Positions 37,424-46,633 of a DNA stretch of 64,000 bases are shown piece after piece; the first letter of the stretch is position 1, and every line of letters begins with the position of its first letter. Both the position numbers and the translations under genes were made by a program. Where the stretch lies: the NCBI GenBank assembly GCA_016703125.1, contig JADJCR010000003.1:186001-250000 (forward strand), in the 5' to 3' direction. Origin of the DNA: Micrococcales bacterium. Its GTDB lineage: Bacteria; Actinomycetota; Actinomycetes; S36-B12; UBA10799. The notes beneath the pieces were generated by a model that saw only the letters and a program-made list of their open reading frames with translations, searched no databases and was not told the DNA's origin.

Positions 37424-39065
37424 TTGACTGACACCACGATCGAAGTGCAGCCGTCGACCAAGCGGCGCTCCGGCCTGTCCAGCATGTTGCTGGCCGATCT
37501 GCGAAAGATGGCCGCCGACAAGGGCATCTCCGGGGCCTCCTCCATGCGCAAGAGCGAGTTGATCGCCGCGCTGGGTGGGTCTGCCCCGAAGGCCGCCCGC
37601 GACACTTCCGCTGAGCCTGCGGGTGAGTCGCAGAGCACACCGTCCGAAGACCCGCCCCAGCAGTCGTCCGAGAAGCCCGCCGGCGAACAGCCCGAGCGCA
37701 CTGAGCGCCCAGAGTCCCAGGAGAACCGGGATGGTCAGCGCGACGAGCAGCGCCGTGAGGGGCAACCGTGACCAGAACCGTGATCGGGATCGGGACGGTG
37801 GCAGCCGTAACCGCCGCCGCCGGGGCCGGGACCGCAACCGGGACCGCGACCGCGACCGTGATCGCCGTCGTGACGAGAATGAGCCTGAGGTGTCCGAGGA
37901 CGAGGTGCTCGTACCCGTGGCCGGCATCCTCGATGTGCTGGACAACTACGCGTTCCTGCGCACCACCGGCTACCTGCCCGGTCCGACCGATGCCTACCTC
38001 AGCCTCGGACTGGTCAAGAAGTACGCCCTGCGTAAGGGCGACCACGTCGTCGGAGCGATCCGACCGCAGCGCGAGAGCGAGGGCAGCGCCCGCCAGAAGT
38101 ACAACCCGCTCGTGCGCATCGACAAGGTCAACGGCTTGGAGCCGGACAAGGCCAGGGAGCGCAAGGAGTTCGGCAAGCTCACCCCGCTCTACCCGCAGGA
38201 ACGTCTGCGGCTGGAGGGCGAGAGCCACAACATGACCACCCGGATCATCGACCTGGTGGCACCGATCGGCAAGGGCCAGCGCGGGCTCATCGTGTCCCCG
38301 CCCAAGGCGGGCAAGACGATGGTCCTGCAGCGCATCGCGAACGCGATCACCACGAACAACCCGGAGGTGCACCTGATGGTGGTGCTCGTCGACGAGCGCC
38401 CCGAAGAGGTCACCGACATGAAGCGTTCGGTGAAGGGTGAGGTCATCGCTTCGACCTTCGACCGTCCCGCCGATGACCACACCACCGTGGCCGAACTCGC
38501 CATCGAACGCGCCAAGCGCCTGGTGGAGATGGGCCAGGACGTCGTGATCCTGCTGGACTCGATGACCCGACTGGGCCGGGCCTACAACCTCTCGGCGCCG
38601 GCCTCCGGGCGCATTCTGTCCGGCGGCGTCGACTCGGCCGCGCTGTACCCGCCGAAGAAGTTCTTCGGCGCGGCGCGCAACATCGAGGAGGGTGGCTCAC
38701 TGACCATCATCGCCACCGCACTGGTCGAGACCGGGTCGCGGATGGATGAGGTGATCTTCGAGGAGTTCAAGGGCACCGGAAACATGGAGCTCAAGCTCGA
38801 CCGGCGCCTGGCGGACAAGCGTGTCTTCCCGGCCGTCGATGTCGACTCCTCCGGCACCCGCAAGGAGGAGTTGCTCATGACCAAAGAGGAACTCGCCATC
38901 GTCTGGAAGTTGCGCCGGGTGCTGCACGCCCTCGACACCCAGCAGGGCATCGAACTGCTGCTGAGCAAACTGCGCGAGACCCAGAACAACTACGAGTTCC
39001 TCAGGCAGGTCCAGCAGACCACGCCGGCCGGGCTCGAAGCTGAGGCCTCGACCGGGGAACTGTGA
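37424..39065 (+). CDS. rho: Transcription termination factor Rho (one frame break)
   Basis: Hexameric RNA helicase, about 546 aa after repair. Order: Rho_N helical domain (LRKMAADKGISGASSMRKSELIAAL), a polar insert rich in Glu/Pro/Ser then Arg/Asp/Asn (about 55-145), RNA-binding CSD (GILDVLDNYAFLRTTGYLPG), Walker A SPPKAGKT, Walker B VVILLDSMTRL, Q/R-loop region (SGGVDSAALYPPKKFFG). TTG 37424 is the start, with AAGGGA about 10 nt upstream. The G run at 37759-37762 has one G too many; removing it joins EQRREG- to GNRDQNRD. The insert is typical of actinobacterial Rho. Confidence 0.93.
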
Positions 39066-39083
39066 CCGGTCACTAGGACGCAC

Positions 39084-39121
39084 GAAAGGGGCGGCGGCTC
39101 GATGGAGCCGCCGCCCCTTTC
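39084..39121 (+). terminator. Intrinsic terminator after rho
   Basis: Perfect 17-bp stem (39084-39100 with 39105-39121) around a GATG loop, starting GAAAGGGGCGG on the left, and followed by TGTTTGTGG. The strong GC stem with a short T-rich tail fits a Rho-independent terminator for the rho gene itself. Confidence 0.85.
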
Positions 39122-39170
39122 TGTTTGTGGTGTCGAGCCCGGCGCCGACGACCGGGCAGTTTGGTCACGT

Positions 39171-39240
39171 GGTTGGAGAACCTTCACCAGGGTGGAGGAC
39201 CCACACGTGGCTCCTCCAACGTCGTTCACGGACTCCAACC
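39171..39240. repeat. Nested hairpin element upstream of padR
   Basis: An outer 8-bp dyad GGTTGGAG (39171-39178)/CTCCAACC (39233-39240) encloses an inner stem TGGAGGA (39193-39199)/TCCTCCA (39212-39218), which in turn encloses CCAC/GTGG around AC. It lies after the rho terminator and before the padR promoter, so it is not in an obvious transcript. Function unknown. Confidence 0.5.
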
Positions 39241-39271
39241 TGGCGGGCAGCGGGCCCGGTCCCGAATCCCC

Positions 39272-39301
39272 TTGCCAATAGTGTGTGACACACAGTATTG
39301 T
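39272..39301 (+). promoter_or_regulatory. padR promoter with overlapping palindromic operator
   Basis: TTGCCA (39272-39277) and TATTGT (39296-39301) are spaced by 18 nt and end 7 nt before the GTG at 39309, giving a leaderless transcript. A 21-bp near-perfect palindrome, ATAGTGTGTG (39278-39287) and CACACAGTAT (39289-39298) around one A, fills the space between the boxes. It matches the size of PadR operators, so autorepression is likely. Confidence 0.6.
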
Positions 39302-39308
39302 GAGATGC

Positions 39309-39644
39309 GTGGGTGATCAGCGGGAACTACACCAGCAGGAACTCCGGCGGGGCACGGTGGTGCTCGCGTGCCTGCTCCTGCTGCGCCGCAGCGAGTACGG
39401 CTACCAGTTGCTGGAGGCCTTGCAGGCGGCAGGCATCGAGGTGGACGCCAACACGCTGTACCCGCTGCTGCGCAGGCTCGAGAAGCAGGGCCTGTTGGAG
39501 AGCCGGTGGAACACCGAGGATTCCAGGCCCCGCAAGTACTACACGACCAGCGTCACCGGGCGGCAGGTCGCTGCCGACCTCGCGACCGAATGGAAGGCAC
39601 TCGACGGGGCCCTGCGCGCCCTGATGGAGGAAGGAACATCATGA
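39309..39644 (+). CDS. PadR-family transcriptional regulator
   Basis: 111-aa winged-helix protein: ELRRGTVVLACLLLLRRSEYGYQLLEAL, DANTLYPLLRRLEKQGLL (recognition helix and wing) and RKYYTTSVTGRQ are the PadR signature. GTG 39309 is preferred over GTG 39285, which lies inside the palindrome. It overlaps the membrane gene by 4 bp (ATGA), a common PadR/membrane-protein pairing in actinobacteria and Firmicutes. The inducer is unknown. Confidence 0.88.
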   Translation: MGDQRELHQQELRRGTVVLACLLLLRRSEYGYQLLEALQAAGIEVDANTLYPLLRRLEKQGLLESRWNTEDSRPRKYYTTSVTGRQVAADLATEWKALDGALRALMEEGTS

Positions 39645-40555
39645 CCACGTTGACCCAGCGGTACGTGAACGCCGCGGTGGCGGGGCTGCCCGAGCCGCAG
39701 CGAGACGATGTGGCCGAGGAGTTGCGCGCGTCGGTGGCCGACGCGATCGACGACCTCGTCGCCTCCGGCCTCAGCCCGCAGGAGGCGGAGTCCCAGGCCC
39801 TGACCGACCTCGGCGACCCCGCGGTCCTCGCCGAACGGTTCGGCGGGCGGCCGCGGCACCTCATCGGGCCGGCGTACTTCGGGCAGTACCAGCAGTTGCT
39901 GCGCACGCTGCTCATCGTGGTCGTGCCGATCGTGGGCGTGGTCTGCCTGGCCGCCCAAGCGCTGGCCGGTGCGGCACCATTGGCCGCGGTTCTCAGTTGT
40001 GCCGGGGTGATGTTCCAGGTCGGTGTGCAGATCGCCTTCTGGGTGACAGTGGTATTCGCACTGCTCGAACGCACACACACGCCGGTGCCCTTCGCGCAGT
40101 GGACCCCGTCCGACCTACCAGAGGTGGCCGAACGCCGTATCGGCCTGGGCGACACGGTCTTCGGGATCGCGATGCTCATCCTGGCGATCTGGGCGATCCT
40201 CTGGCAGCGGGACCACTGGCTGGTCACCGTGGACGGGACGGCCGTGCCGGTGCTCAACCCGGACGTGTGGGCCCCCTGGCTGGTCGTGCTCCTCGGCGTG
40301 CTCGCGGCCAGCATCCTGCTCGCAGTCGTCACCTACCGCGTCGGGCACTGGACGGTGCCGCTGGCGGTCGTGAACACCGTGCTCAACGGCGCATTCGCGG
40401 GCATCGTGCTCAGCCTGTGGGCGCAGGGCACCTTGCTCACCCCCGGCGTGGCTGAACTGGTACCCGCAGGCCTGCTCAACCCCTTGCCATGGATCGTGGT
40501 GGGCATCGCGGTCCTCGACACTGTGGAGGCCTGGTGGCAGGTGCTGCGCCGGTGA
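39641..40555 (+). CDS. HAAS-type membrane protein paired with PadR
   Basis: 304 aa. Residues 1-70 form a HAAS-like helical domain (YVNAAVAGLPEPQRDDVAEELRASVADAIDD, LGDPAVLAERF) known from proteins encoded beside PadR regulators. About six membrane helices follow. RBS GGAGGAAGGAA supports ATG 39641. Role unknown; probably senses or responds to envelope stress together with the regulator. Confidence 0.75.
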   Translation: MTTLTQRYVNAAVAGLPEPQRDDVAEELRASVADAIDDLVASGLSPQEAESQALTDLGDPAVLAERFGGRPRHLIGPAYFGQYQQLLRTLLIVVVPIVGVVCLAAQALAGAAPLAAVLSCAGVMFQVGVQIAFWVTVVFALLERTHTPVPFAQWTPSDLPEVAERRIGLGDTVFGIAMLILAIWAILWQRDHWLVTVDGTAVPVLNPDVWAPWLVVLLGVLAASILLAVVTYRVGHWTVPLAVVNTVLNGAFAGIVLSLWAQGTLLTPGVAELVPAGLLNPLPWIVVGIAVLDTVEAWWQVLRR

Positions 40556-40589
40556 GGCGGGCGTGGAATAGTCCGTCCGGCCCGCCCGT

Positions 40590-40595
40590 TACACT
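40590..40595 (+). promoter_or_regulatory. Possible -10 box of rpmE-prfA-prmC
   Basis: TACACT in the 101-bp gap before rpmE would start a transcript near 40602 with a leader of about 55 nt that contains the AAGGAGAG ribosome site at 40647-40654. No -35 box is clear. Confidence 0.4.
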
Positions 40596-40656
40596 CGAAG
40601 AGCCTCCGGTTCACGCTGCACTGTTTCGGCGACCCGGAGACCATCAAAGGAGAGTC

Positions 40657-40872
40657 ATGAAGCCCGACATTCACCCGGAGTACGTCGAGACCACGGTCAC
40701 GTGCTCCTGCGGCAACACCTTCACCACCCGCAGTACCGCCAAGAACGGCGTGATCCACGCTGAGGTGTGCAACAAGTGTCACCCGTTCTACACCGGCAAG
40801 CAGAAGATTCTGGACACTGGCGGTCGCGTCGCCAAGTTCGAGAAGCGCTTCGGCAAGCAAGCCACCAAGTAA
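40657..40872 (+). CDS. rpmE: Ribosomal protein L31, zinc-binding type
   Basis: 71-aa 50S protein. Four cysteines (C16, C18, C38, C41: CSC and CNKC) place it in the zinc-containing L31 class, which is normally replaced by a Cys-free paralogue when zinc is short; no such paralogue is in this window. AAGGAGAG lies 3-10 nt upstream of the ATG. prfA starts at the next base after its stop. Confidence 0.96.
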   Translation: MKPDIHPEYVETTVTCSCGNTFTTRSTAKNGVIHAEVCNKCHPFYTGKQKILDTGGRVAKFEKRFGKQATK

Positions 40873-41949
40873 GTGTTCGAGCGGGTCGCCGCGCTGGTCG
40901 ATGAACTGCGGTCGTTGGAGGCCGCTCTCGCCGACCCGGTCCTGCACTCCGACCCTGCGCGGGCGCGGGCGGTGGGCAAGCGACACGCGCAATTGCGTCC
41001 CGTCGTCCAGACCTACGAGCGCTGGCTGACCGTCGGTGAGGACGAGCAGGCGGCACGCGAACTGGCTGATGCGGACCCCGCCTTCGCTGTGGAGGCAGAG
41101 GAACTGGCGGCCGAGCGCGCCGATCTCGCTGAACGCCTGAGCGAACTGCTGGTGCCGCGCGATCCGCTCGACGATTCCGACGCCATCCTGGAGATCAAAG
41201 CCGGTGAGGGCGGCGACGAGTCCGCGCTGTTCGCCGGGGACCTGCTGCGCATGTACGAGCGGTACGCAACTGCGCGCGGCTGGCGCATGGAGGTCATCGA
41301 CCTCGAGGAGACCGCGCTGGGCGGTGTCAAAGACGCGACCGTGTCCGTCAAGGCCAAGGGTCGCACCGAGGTCGACGACATGCCGTTCGCCCGGCTCAAG
41401 TGGGAGGCCGGTGTGCACCGGGTGCAGCGTGTGCCCGTCACCGAATCCCAGGGTCGGATCCACACCTCCGCGGCCGGGGTGCTGGTGTTCCCCGAGACCG
41501 AGGACGTGGCAATCAGCATCGACCCCAACGACCTGCGCATCGACGTCTACCGCTCGTCCGGCCCTGGCGGTCAGAGCGTGAACACCACCGACTCCGCCGT
41601 GCGGATCACACACGTGCCCACCGGCGTGGTCGTCTCGTGCCAGAACGAGAAGTCCCAACTGCAGAACAAGGAGCAGGCGATGCGCATCCTGCGGGCCAGG
41701 CTCGTGGCGCTCGCGGAGGAGGAGAAGGCCGCCGAGGCCTCCGCCACCCGCAAGGAGCAGGTGCGCACGGTCGACCGCTCCGAGCGCATCCGCACGTACA
41801 ACTTCCCGGAGAACCGGATCTCCGACCACCGCACCGGGTTCAAGGCCTACAACCTCGAGCAGGTGCTCGCCGGCGACCTGGATCCGGTGATCCGCAGTTG
41901 TCTGGACGCCGACCTTGCGCAGCGGTTGGAGTCGGCGGAGTCGCTGTGA
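40873..41949 (+). CDS. prfA: Peptide chain release factor 1
   Basis: 358-aa factor for UAA/UAG stops. Seen: an N-terminal coiled domain, EIKAGEGGDESALFAGDLLRMY, the anticodon-like region HVPTGVVVSC, GGQ in SSGPGGQSVNTTDSAVRI (target of PrmC methylation), and the C-terminal RTYNFPENRISDHRTGF. The GTG start follows the rpmE stop directly. It overlaps prmC by 4 bp (GTGA), coupling the factor to its modifying enzyme. Confidence 0.96.
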   Translation: MFERVAALVDELRSLEAALADPVLHSDPARARAVGKRHAQLRPVVQTYERWLTVGEDEQAARELADADPAFAVEAEELAAERADLAERLSELLVPRDPLDDSDAILEIKAGEGGDESALFAGDLLRMYERYATARGWRMEVIDLEETALGGVKDATVSVKAKGRTEVDDMPFARLKWEAGVHRVQRVPVTESQGRIHTSAAGVLVFPETEDVAISIDPNDLRIDVYRSSGPGGQSVNTTDSAVRITHVPTGVVVSCQNEKSQLQNKEQAMRILRARLVALAEEEKAAEASATRKEQVRTVDRSERIRTYNFPENRISDHRTGFKAYNLEQVLAGDLDPVIRSCLDADLAQRLESAESL

Positions 41950-42730
41950 GCGTGCGCCGGCTCGTGGTGGGCAGGCTGCGTGACGCCGGCGTCCCGTCAC
42001 CGGAGGCCGACGCGGACGCCCTCCTCACGTTCGTCACCGGCGACCGCAGTTTCGCGCCCGTCCTGTCCGATGCGCAGCGGGGTCATCTCGACGAGTTGGT
42101 CGCAGCGCGCTGCCGGCGGGTTCCGCTACAGCACCTGACCGGCACTGCCGGCTTCCGCTACCTCGATGTCCTGGTGGGACCGGGGGTGTTCGTGCCCCGC
42201 CCGGAGACCGAGGTGCTGGTCGACGTGGCATTGCGCGAGCCGTTCCGCAGTGCCGTGGACCTGTGCACCGGCAGTGCGGCGATTGCGCTGAGCCTGGCCA
42301 CGGAAACCACGGCCGCCGTGGTGGCAGTGGAGGTCGACCCCGGTGCGCTGGAATGGGCGCGACGCAATGCCGCGGGCAGGGTCGAGGTGCTCCAGGCGGA
42401 TGTCTGCGCCGATGACCTGAGCCACCTGGGGCCTGTCGACCTTGTGGTGAGCAACCCGCCCTACATCCCCGACGCCATGGTTCCGCGGGACCCGGAGGTG
42501 GCGCTGCACGACCCGCCGCTGGCTCTGTACGGCGGTGCTGACGGCCTTGACGTCGTGCGGTGCGTGATCGCCCAGGCGCGTCGCCTGCTGAGACCCGGGG
42601 CCGCCTGCTGCTCGAGCACGGCGAGCACCAGGCGGGCCAGATCCGGGCGTTGCTGGTCGGGTTCGCCGAGGTGACCACATGGCAGGACCTCACCGGACGC
42701 GACCGCATCACCGGCGGGCGCCTGGGCTGA
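41946..42730 (+). CDS. prmC: Release factor glutamine methyltransferase PrmC (one frame break)
   Basis: SAM-dependent enzyme that methylates the GGQ glutamine of RF1/RF2; about 261 aa after repair. Seen: an N-terminal helical domain (DADALLTFVTGD, RRVPLQHLTG), the SAM loop VDLCTGSAAIALSL, and the NPPY motif in VVSNPPYIP. The G run at 42597-42600 needs one more G to give RLLRPGGRLLLEHG and the end WQDLTGRDRITGGRLG. GTG 41946 overlaps the prfA stop. Confidence 0.9.
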
Positions 42731-42760
42731 GGAGCGGCGTGGCGACGGATCGACGCCCCC

Positions 42761-43375
42761 CTACTTGCCCAGCGCGGCCAGCACTTCCGCTGCCGGGATC
42801 GCCCCTTCGCGCACAACCTCGACCCCGGAGCGCAGGTCCACCACGGTGGACGCGGCGCCCCCGGACAACTCGCCGCCGTCCAGGCCGATCGACACGGCGC
42901 TGGAATCGCACGATGACAGTTGTGTCGGCGGGAGTTGGCCCGGGACCTGCGCGCCGGTGGCCGCGAGCGGTCCCACTTGCGCGACCAGTTGCAGCATCCA
43001 CGGGTGCAGGGGCATGCGCAGGGCGACGGCGTCCGCCACCCCGGCCGTCCACGCCAGCGACAACTGCGGCTTCCCGATCAGGGTCAGCGGCCCCGGCCAG
43101 AAGGCGCTCGCCAGCACCTCGGCGTCGCGGGGCACCCGGCCCCACAGCGCGTGCATCGTGGTGCGGCGGTCGATGAAGACCGGGATGGCGGAGCCAGCGG
43201 GAATGCCGCGGACCTCGCGCATCCGTGCGACCCCGGTTGCCGAGAAGGCGTCGGTGAGCACCGCGTAGTGGAAATCCGCAGGGGCCAGGACCAGCCGACC
43301 CGAACGCAGGGCCGTCACCGCGGCGCGGGTTCCGGCCGCGCGCAGTTGCGGGTCGTCGCCGGGGTAGGTCCTCAT
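42761..43375 (-). CDS. Sua5/YciO/YrdC-type protein (threonylcarbamoyl-AMP synthase)
   Basis: 204-aa YrdC-fold protein. Seen: ALRSGRLVLAPADFHYAVLTDAF, REVRGIPAGSAIPVFID (the basic/Pro nucleotide loop), FWPGPLTLI, ALRMPLHPWMLQLVAQVGPLAATGAQV (usually SAN for final triplet) and a C-terminal STVVDLR. It makes the t6A precursor for ANN-decoding tRNAs. It differs from the M. tuberculosis order only by lying on the minus strand. The motif PTETVYGLG is modified here (PADFHYAV), so confidence in full activity is moderate. Confidence 0.75.
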   Translation of the reverse strand: MRTYPGDDPQLRAAGTRAAVTALRSGRLVLAPADFHYAVLTDAFSATGVARMREVRGIPAGSAIPVFIDRRTTMHALWGRVPRDAEVLASAFWPGPLTLIGKPQLSLAWTAGVADAVALRMPLHPWMLQLVAQVGPLAATGAQVPGQLPPTQLSSCDSSAVSIGLDGGELSGGAASTVVDLRSGVEVVREGAIPAAEVLAALGK

Positions 43376-43478
43376 CACGCGGTCATTGTGGCATCGGCCA
43401 CGCGGGCTGGACGCGCAGTGCCGGGCCGCGCCGCAGCCTCCCCGTACACTGGCGCCAGACCTCGTCACAGGAGAATCC

Positions 43479-44741
43479 ATGAGCAACGTCCCATTCTGGG
43501 GTCCGGACTTCGGCCGGCTCGAAGCTGAGGACCCGGAGATCGCAGGGATCCTGCTGAGCGAACTCGACCGGCTGCGCAGCGGCCTGCAGTTGATCGCCAG
43601 CGAGAACTTCACCAGCCCCGCGGTCCTGGCGGCGCTCGGCTCCACGCTGAGCAACAAGTACGCCGAGGGCTACCCCGGCCGGCGCTACTACGGCGGCTGC
43701 GCCGAGGTGGACAAGGCCGAGACCATCGGCATCGAGCGGGCGAAGGCCCTCTTCGGCGCCGATCACGCCAATCTGCAGCCGCACTCCGGTGCCTCCGCGA
43801 ACATCGCGGTGTACGGGGCGTTCGTCAAGCCGGGGGAGAAGGTGCTCGCGATGAGCCTTCCCCACGGCGGCCACCTCACCCACGGCACGAAGGTGTCGTT
43901 CTCCGGGAAGTGGTTCGACGCGGTGCACTACGGGGTGAATCCCGAGACCGAGGACATCGACTACGACCAGGTCCGGGACCTGGCCCGGGAGCACCAGCCC
44001 AGGATGATCATCTGCGGCGGTTCGGCGATCCCGCGACTCATCGACTTCGCCGCCTTCCGGGAGATCGCCGACGAGGTCGGGGCGATCCTCATGGTCGACG
44101 CGGCCCACTTCATCGGCCTGGTGGCCGGTGGGGCCATCCCCAGCCCCGTTCCCTTCGCCGACGTCGTGACCTTCACCACGCACAAGGTTCTGCGCGGCCC
44201 GCGAGGCGGCATGATCCTGGCCACCTCCGAGCACGCGGCGGCCATCGACAAGGCGGTGTTCCCGATGATGCAGGGCGGCCCGCTCATGCACGCGGTGGCG
44301 GCCAAGGCCGTGGCGCTGAAGGAAGCGGCCACCCCGGCGTACCAGCAGTACGCGCGCGATGTCATCAGCAACGCCCAGGCCCTCACAGCCGGGTTGGAGG
44401 CCGAGGGCATGCGCGCGGTGACTGGTGGCACCGACACCCACCTGGCCCTGCTCGACCTGCAGGCACTGGGGGTCACCGGGGCGCAGGCCGAGCAGCGCTG
44501 CGATGCCGCGGGGATCGTGCTGAACAAGAACGCCATCCCGTTCGACCCGCAACCGCCGAGCGTGGCCAGCGGGATCCGCGTGGGCTCGCCGAGTGTGACC
44601 ACCCAGGGCATGGGCGTCACCGAGATGAAGGAGATCGCCTCCCTGATCGCACGGGCCGTGCGGGAGCCGGACGCAGCTGACGAGGTACGGGCCGGGGTTG
44701 ACACCCTGGTGCGGGCGTTCCCCGCCTACCCGGCCGGCTGA
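43479..44741 (+). CDS. glyA: Serine hydroxymethyltransferase
   Basis: 420-aa PLP enzyme interconverting serine and glycine with tetrahydrofolate. Seen: LQLIASENFTSPAVLAALGS, NKYAEGYPGRRYYGGC, NLQPHSGASANIAVY, VDAAHFIGLVAGG, PLP lysine in TFTTHKVLRGPRGG. AGGAGAA at 43469-43475 sits well for ATG 43479, and TACACT at 43445-43450 is a fair -10 box. Downstream gene follows after 10 bp. Confidence 0.95.
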   Translation: MSNVPFWGPDFGRLEAEDPEIAGILLSELDRLRSGLQLIASENFTSPAVLAALGSTLSNKYAEGYPGRRYYGGCAEVDKAETIGIERAKALFGADHANLQPHSGASANIAVYGAFVKPGEKVLAMSLPHGGHLTHGTKVSFSGKWFDAVHYGVNPETEDIDYDQVRDLAREHQPRMIICGGSAIPRLIDFAAFREIADEVGAILMVDAAHFIGLVAGGAIPSPVPFADVVTFTTHKVLRGPRGGMILATSEHAAAIDKAVFPMMQGGPLMHAVAAKAVALKEAATPAYQQYARDVISNAQALTAGLEAEGMRAVTGGTDTHLALLDLQALGVTGAQAEQRCDAAGIVLNKNAIPFDPQPPSVASGIRVGSPSVTTQGMGVTEMKEIASLIARAVREPDAADEVRAGVDTLVRAFPAYPAG

Positions 44742-44751
44742 GCCACCGGTC

Positions 44752-45843
44752 GTGCGCGAGTACCTGGTCTGCTTCCTCGTCGCCGCAGCCGTCACCTACC
44801 TGCTGACGCCGCCGGTGCGCAGGCTGGCCATCCGTGCCCGGGCCATGGCCGAGGTGCGCGACCGGGACATCCACGCCACACCCACCCCGCGCTGGGGTGG
44901 GCTGGCCATGTACGGAGGCTTCCTCGCCGGGCTGCTCATCGCGAGCAAGTTGCCCGGGATGACCGTGGTGTTCGAGGGCAGCCGGCAACCGCTGGCACTC
45001 GTTGTCGGCTCCACCCTGATCGTCGGACTGGGCCTGCTGGACGACCGCTACGGCCTGGACGCGCCCACGAAGTTCGCCGGGCAGGCGCTGGCGGCTGGCT
45101 CGATGGCGTTCCTGGGCATCCAGATGGTGTGGCTGCCGATCGGCGGGACGCTGGTCCTCGACCCGCTGACCAGCGTGCTGCTCACCGTGCTGTTCGTGGT
45201 CCTCACCATCAACGCCGTCAACTTCGTCGACGGCCTCGACGGCCTGGCCGCCGGGATCGTGGGTATCGCCGCGACCGCGTTCTTCGTCTACGCCTTCCTG
45301 CTCTCCGTGGACTTCGGCTTCGACCGGGCGACCCTGGCGGCCCTGATCTGTGCGCTGCTGGCGGGCATGTGCGTGGGGTTCCTGCCGCACAACCTCAACC
45401 CCGCGAAGCTGTTCATGGGGGACACCGGCTCCATGCTCATCGGCCTGCTGCTGGCGGCCAGTGCGATCACCCTGTCCGGTCGGGTCGACCCCAGTGCCGT
45501 GCGTGGGGAGCTGCTCCTGCCGGCGATCCTGCCGTTGCTATTGCCACTGGCGGTGATCGCGGTGCCGCTGCTCGACGTGGCGATGGCCGTGGTGCGCCGG
45601 ACGCGTCGCGGCCGCAGCCCGTTCGCCCCGGACAAGGAGCATCTGCACCACCGGCTGCTGGAACTCGGTCACTCCCAGCGTCGTGCGGTCGGTCTGATGT
45701 ACGCGTGGACGGCCCTCATCGCCTTCTCCGCGGTTGCGGTGGCACTGATCCCGTGGCCGATGGCCCTGGTCATCTTCCTGCTCGGGCTGGGGGGCCTGGC
45801 GTTGCTCGTCTCGCGGCCGGCAGGGGCCGCGTCCCGGCGATAA
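44752..45843 (+). CDS. Undecaprenyl-phosphate GlcNAc-1-phosphate transferase (WecA/Rfe-like)
   Basis: 363-aa membrane enzyme with about ten helices, which starts envelope glycan (arabinogalactan-like or teichoic acid linkage) synthesis by attaching a sugar phosphate to undecaprenyl phosphate. Seen: the N-terminal HATPTPRWGGLAMY, LGLLDDRYGLD (Mg-binding DDxx), NAVNFVDGLDGLAAG, LFMGDTGSMLIG, and the HLHHRLLELG loop. This gene (Rv1302) precedes the atp operon in M. tuberculosis too. GTG 44752 start. Confidence 0.88.
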   Translation: MREYLVCFLVAAAVTYLLTPPVRRLAIRARAMAEVRDRDIHATPTPRWGGLAMYGGFLAGLLIASKLPGMTVVFEGSRQPLALVVGSTLIVGLGLLDDRYGLDAPTKFAGQALAAGSMAFLGIQMVWLPIGGTLVLDPLTSVLLTVLFVVLTINAVNFVDGLDGLAAGIVGIAATAFFVYAFLLSVDFGFDRATLAALICALLAGMCVGFLPHNLNPAKLFMGDTGSMLIGLLLAASAITLSGRVDPSAVRGELLLPAILPLLLPLAVIAVPLLDVAMAVVRRTRRGRSPFAPDKEHLHHRLLELGHSQRRAVGLMYAWTALIAFSAVAVALIPWPMALVIFLLGLGGLALLVSRPAGAASRR

Positions 45844-45876
45844 GCCCGGTTTACTCTCCGGTTACAGTGGAGGGAC

Positions 45877-46341
45877 ATGAATCCCGATTCCCCTGTTGCG
45901 GCCCGGACCATCGTGCGTCCGGCGATTGGAACTGTGGTGGCCGGCCTGATCGGCACAGTGTGGGGCGGGATCGTCGCCGGTAGTGCCGGCGTGGCGGCGG
46001 GGATCATGGCCACCGTCGTCGTGCTCCTGTTCTTCGGCCTCGGCCAATTGGCTGTGCAGAGGGTGATTGCCAACAACCCGGCGATGGGGCTCAACGTCGC
46101 GCTGGGGGTGTACCTCGGGCAGATCCTGGTGCTGTTCATCCTGCTGCTGGCCCTGCGCGATGCGACATTCTTCGATCCCAAGGTCTTCGCGGGCACCATC
46201 GTGGCCTGCGCCCTGGTCTGGACCGCGCTGATCGTGGTCGGCCTGTCGGCGCGGCCCCGCACCTACGTGGAGCCCGAGTCTACCCTGGGCCTCTCCGACG
46301 ATCCTGAGGTCGTTTCCCGGCTGCGGAAGAACGGCTCGTGA
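45877..46341 (+). CDS. AtpI-like membrane protein upstream of the ATP synthase genes
   Basis: 154-aa protein with four hydrophobic segments (IGTVVAGLIGTVWGGIV, ATVVVLLFFGLGQLAV, GVYLGQILVLFILLLAL, VACALVWTALIVVGL) and a charged soluble tail. It corresponds in position to Rv1303 and to AtpI-type assembly or Mg2+-related accessory proteins of Fo. Low sequence conservation. RBS GGAGGG 3-8 nt upstream of the ATG. Confidence 0.7.
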   Translation: MNPDSPVAARTIVRPAIGTVVAGLIGTVWGGIVAGSAGVAAGIMATVVVLLFFGLGQLAVQRVIANNPAMGLNVALGVYLGQILVLFILLLALRDATFFDPKVFAGTIVACALVWTALIVVGLSARPRTYVEPESTLGLSDDPEVVSRLRKNGS

Positions 46342-46383
46342 AGGCGCGGGCCGACCACGGGACGGCGTGGGGGTGCTGGTAAC

Positions 46384-46633
46384 TTGAGCCAGGACATGAG
46401 AGTTCCGAAGACCGACCGTGAGACGCCCAACGTCGCATGGTCAGTGATGAACAACCTCATCGCCGGGATCCTCGTTTACGGGGGATTGGGCTACCTCATC
46501 GGGCTCTGGCTCGGTAACGCCCTCCGTCGGTCTGGCCATCGGTACCGTCGTCGGGCTCGTGGCGAGCACGGTCTTGATCATCTTCCGCCTGCGGCAGTTG
46601 GATGGCGGTCCTCACACACAGCGGGAGGCGTAG
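46384..46633 (+). CDS. Small AtpZ/AtpI-type membrane protein (one frame break)
   Basis: About 82 aa after repair. Two hydrophobic segments: WSVMNNLIAGILVYGGLGYLIGLWLG and VGLAIGTVVGLVASTVLIIFRL, the helical-hairpin layout of AtpZ/AtpI accessory proteins (AtpI/AtpZ can form Fo assembly or Ca/Mg transport complexes). GTAACG at 46515-46519 has one A too many; GTACG restores LGTPSVGLAIG and the stop at 46633. TTG 46384 or ATG 46399 are possible starts. The TAGTG overlap leads into atpB. Confidence 0.65.

Noticed and set aside
42761..43375. Pseudogene call for the Sua5-type gene because of its altered PTETVYGLG motif
   Set aside because: The frame is open over the full length with the other YrdC blocks kept, so variation is more likely than decay.
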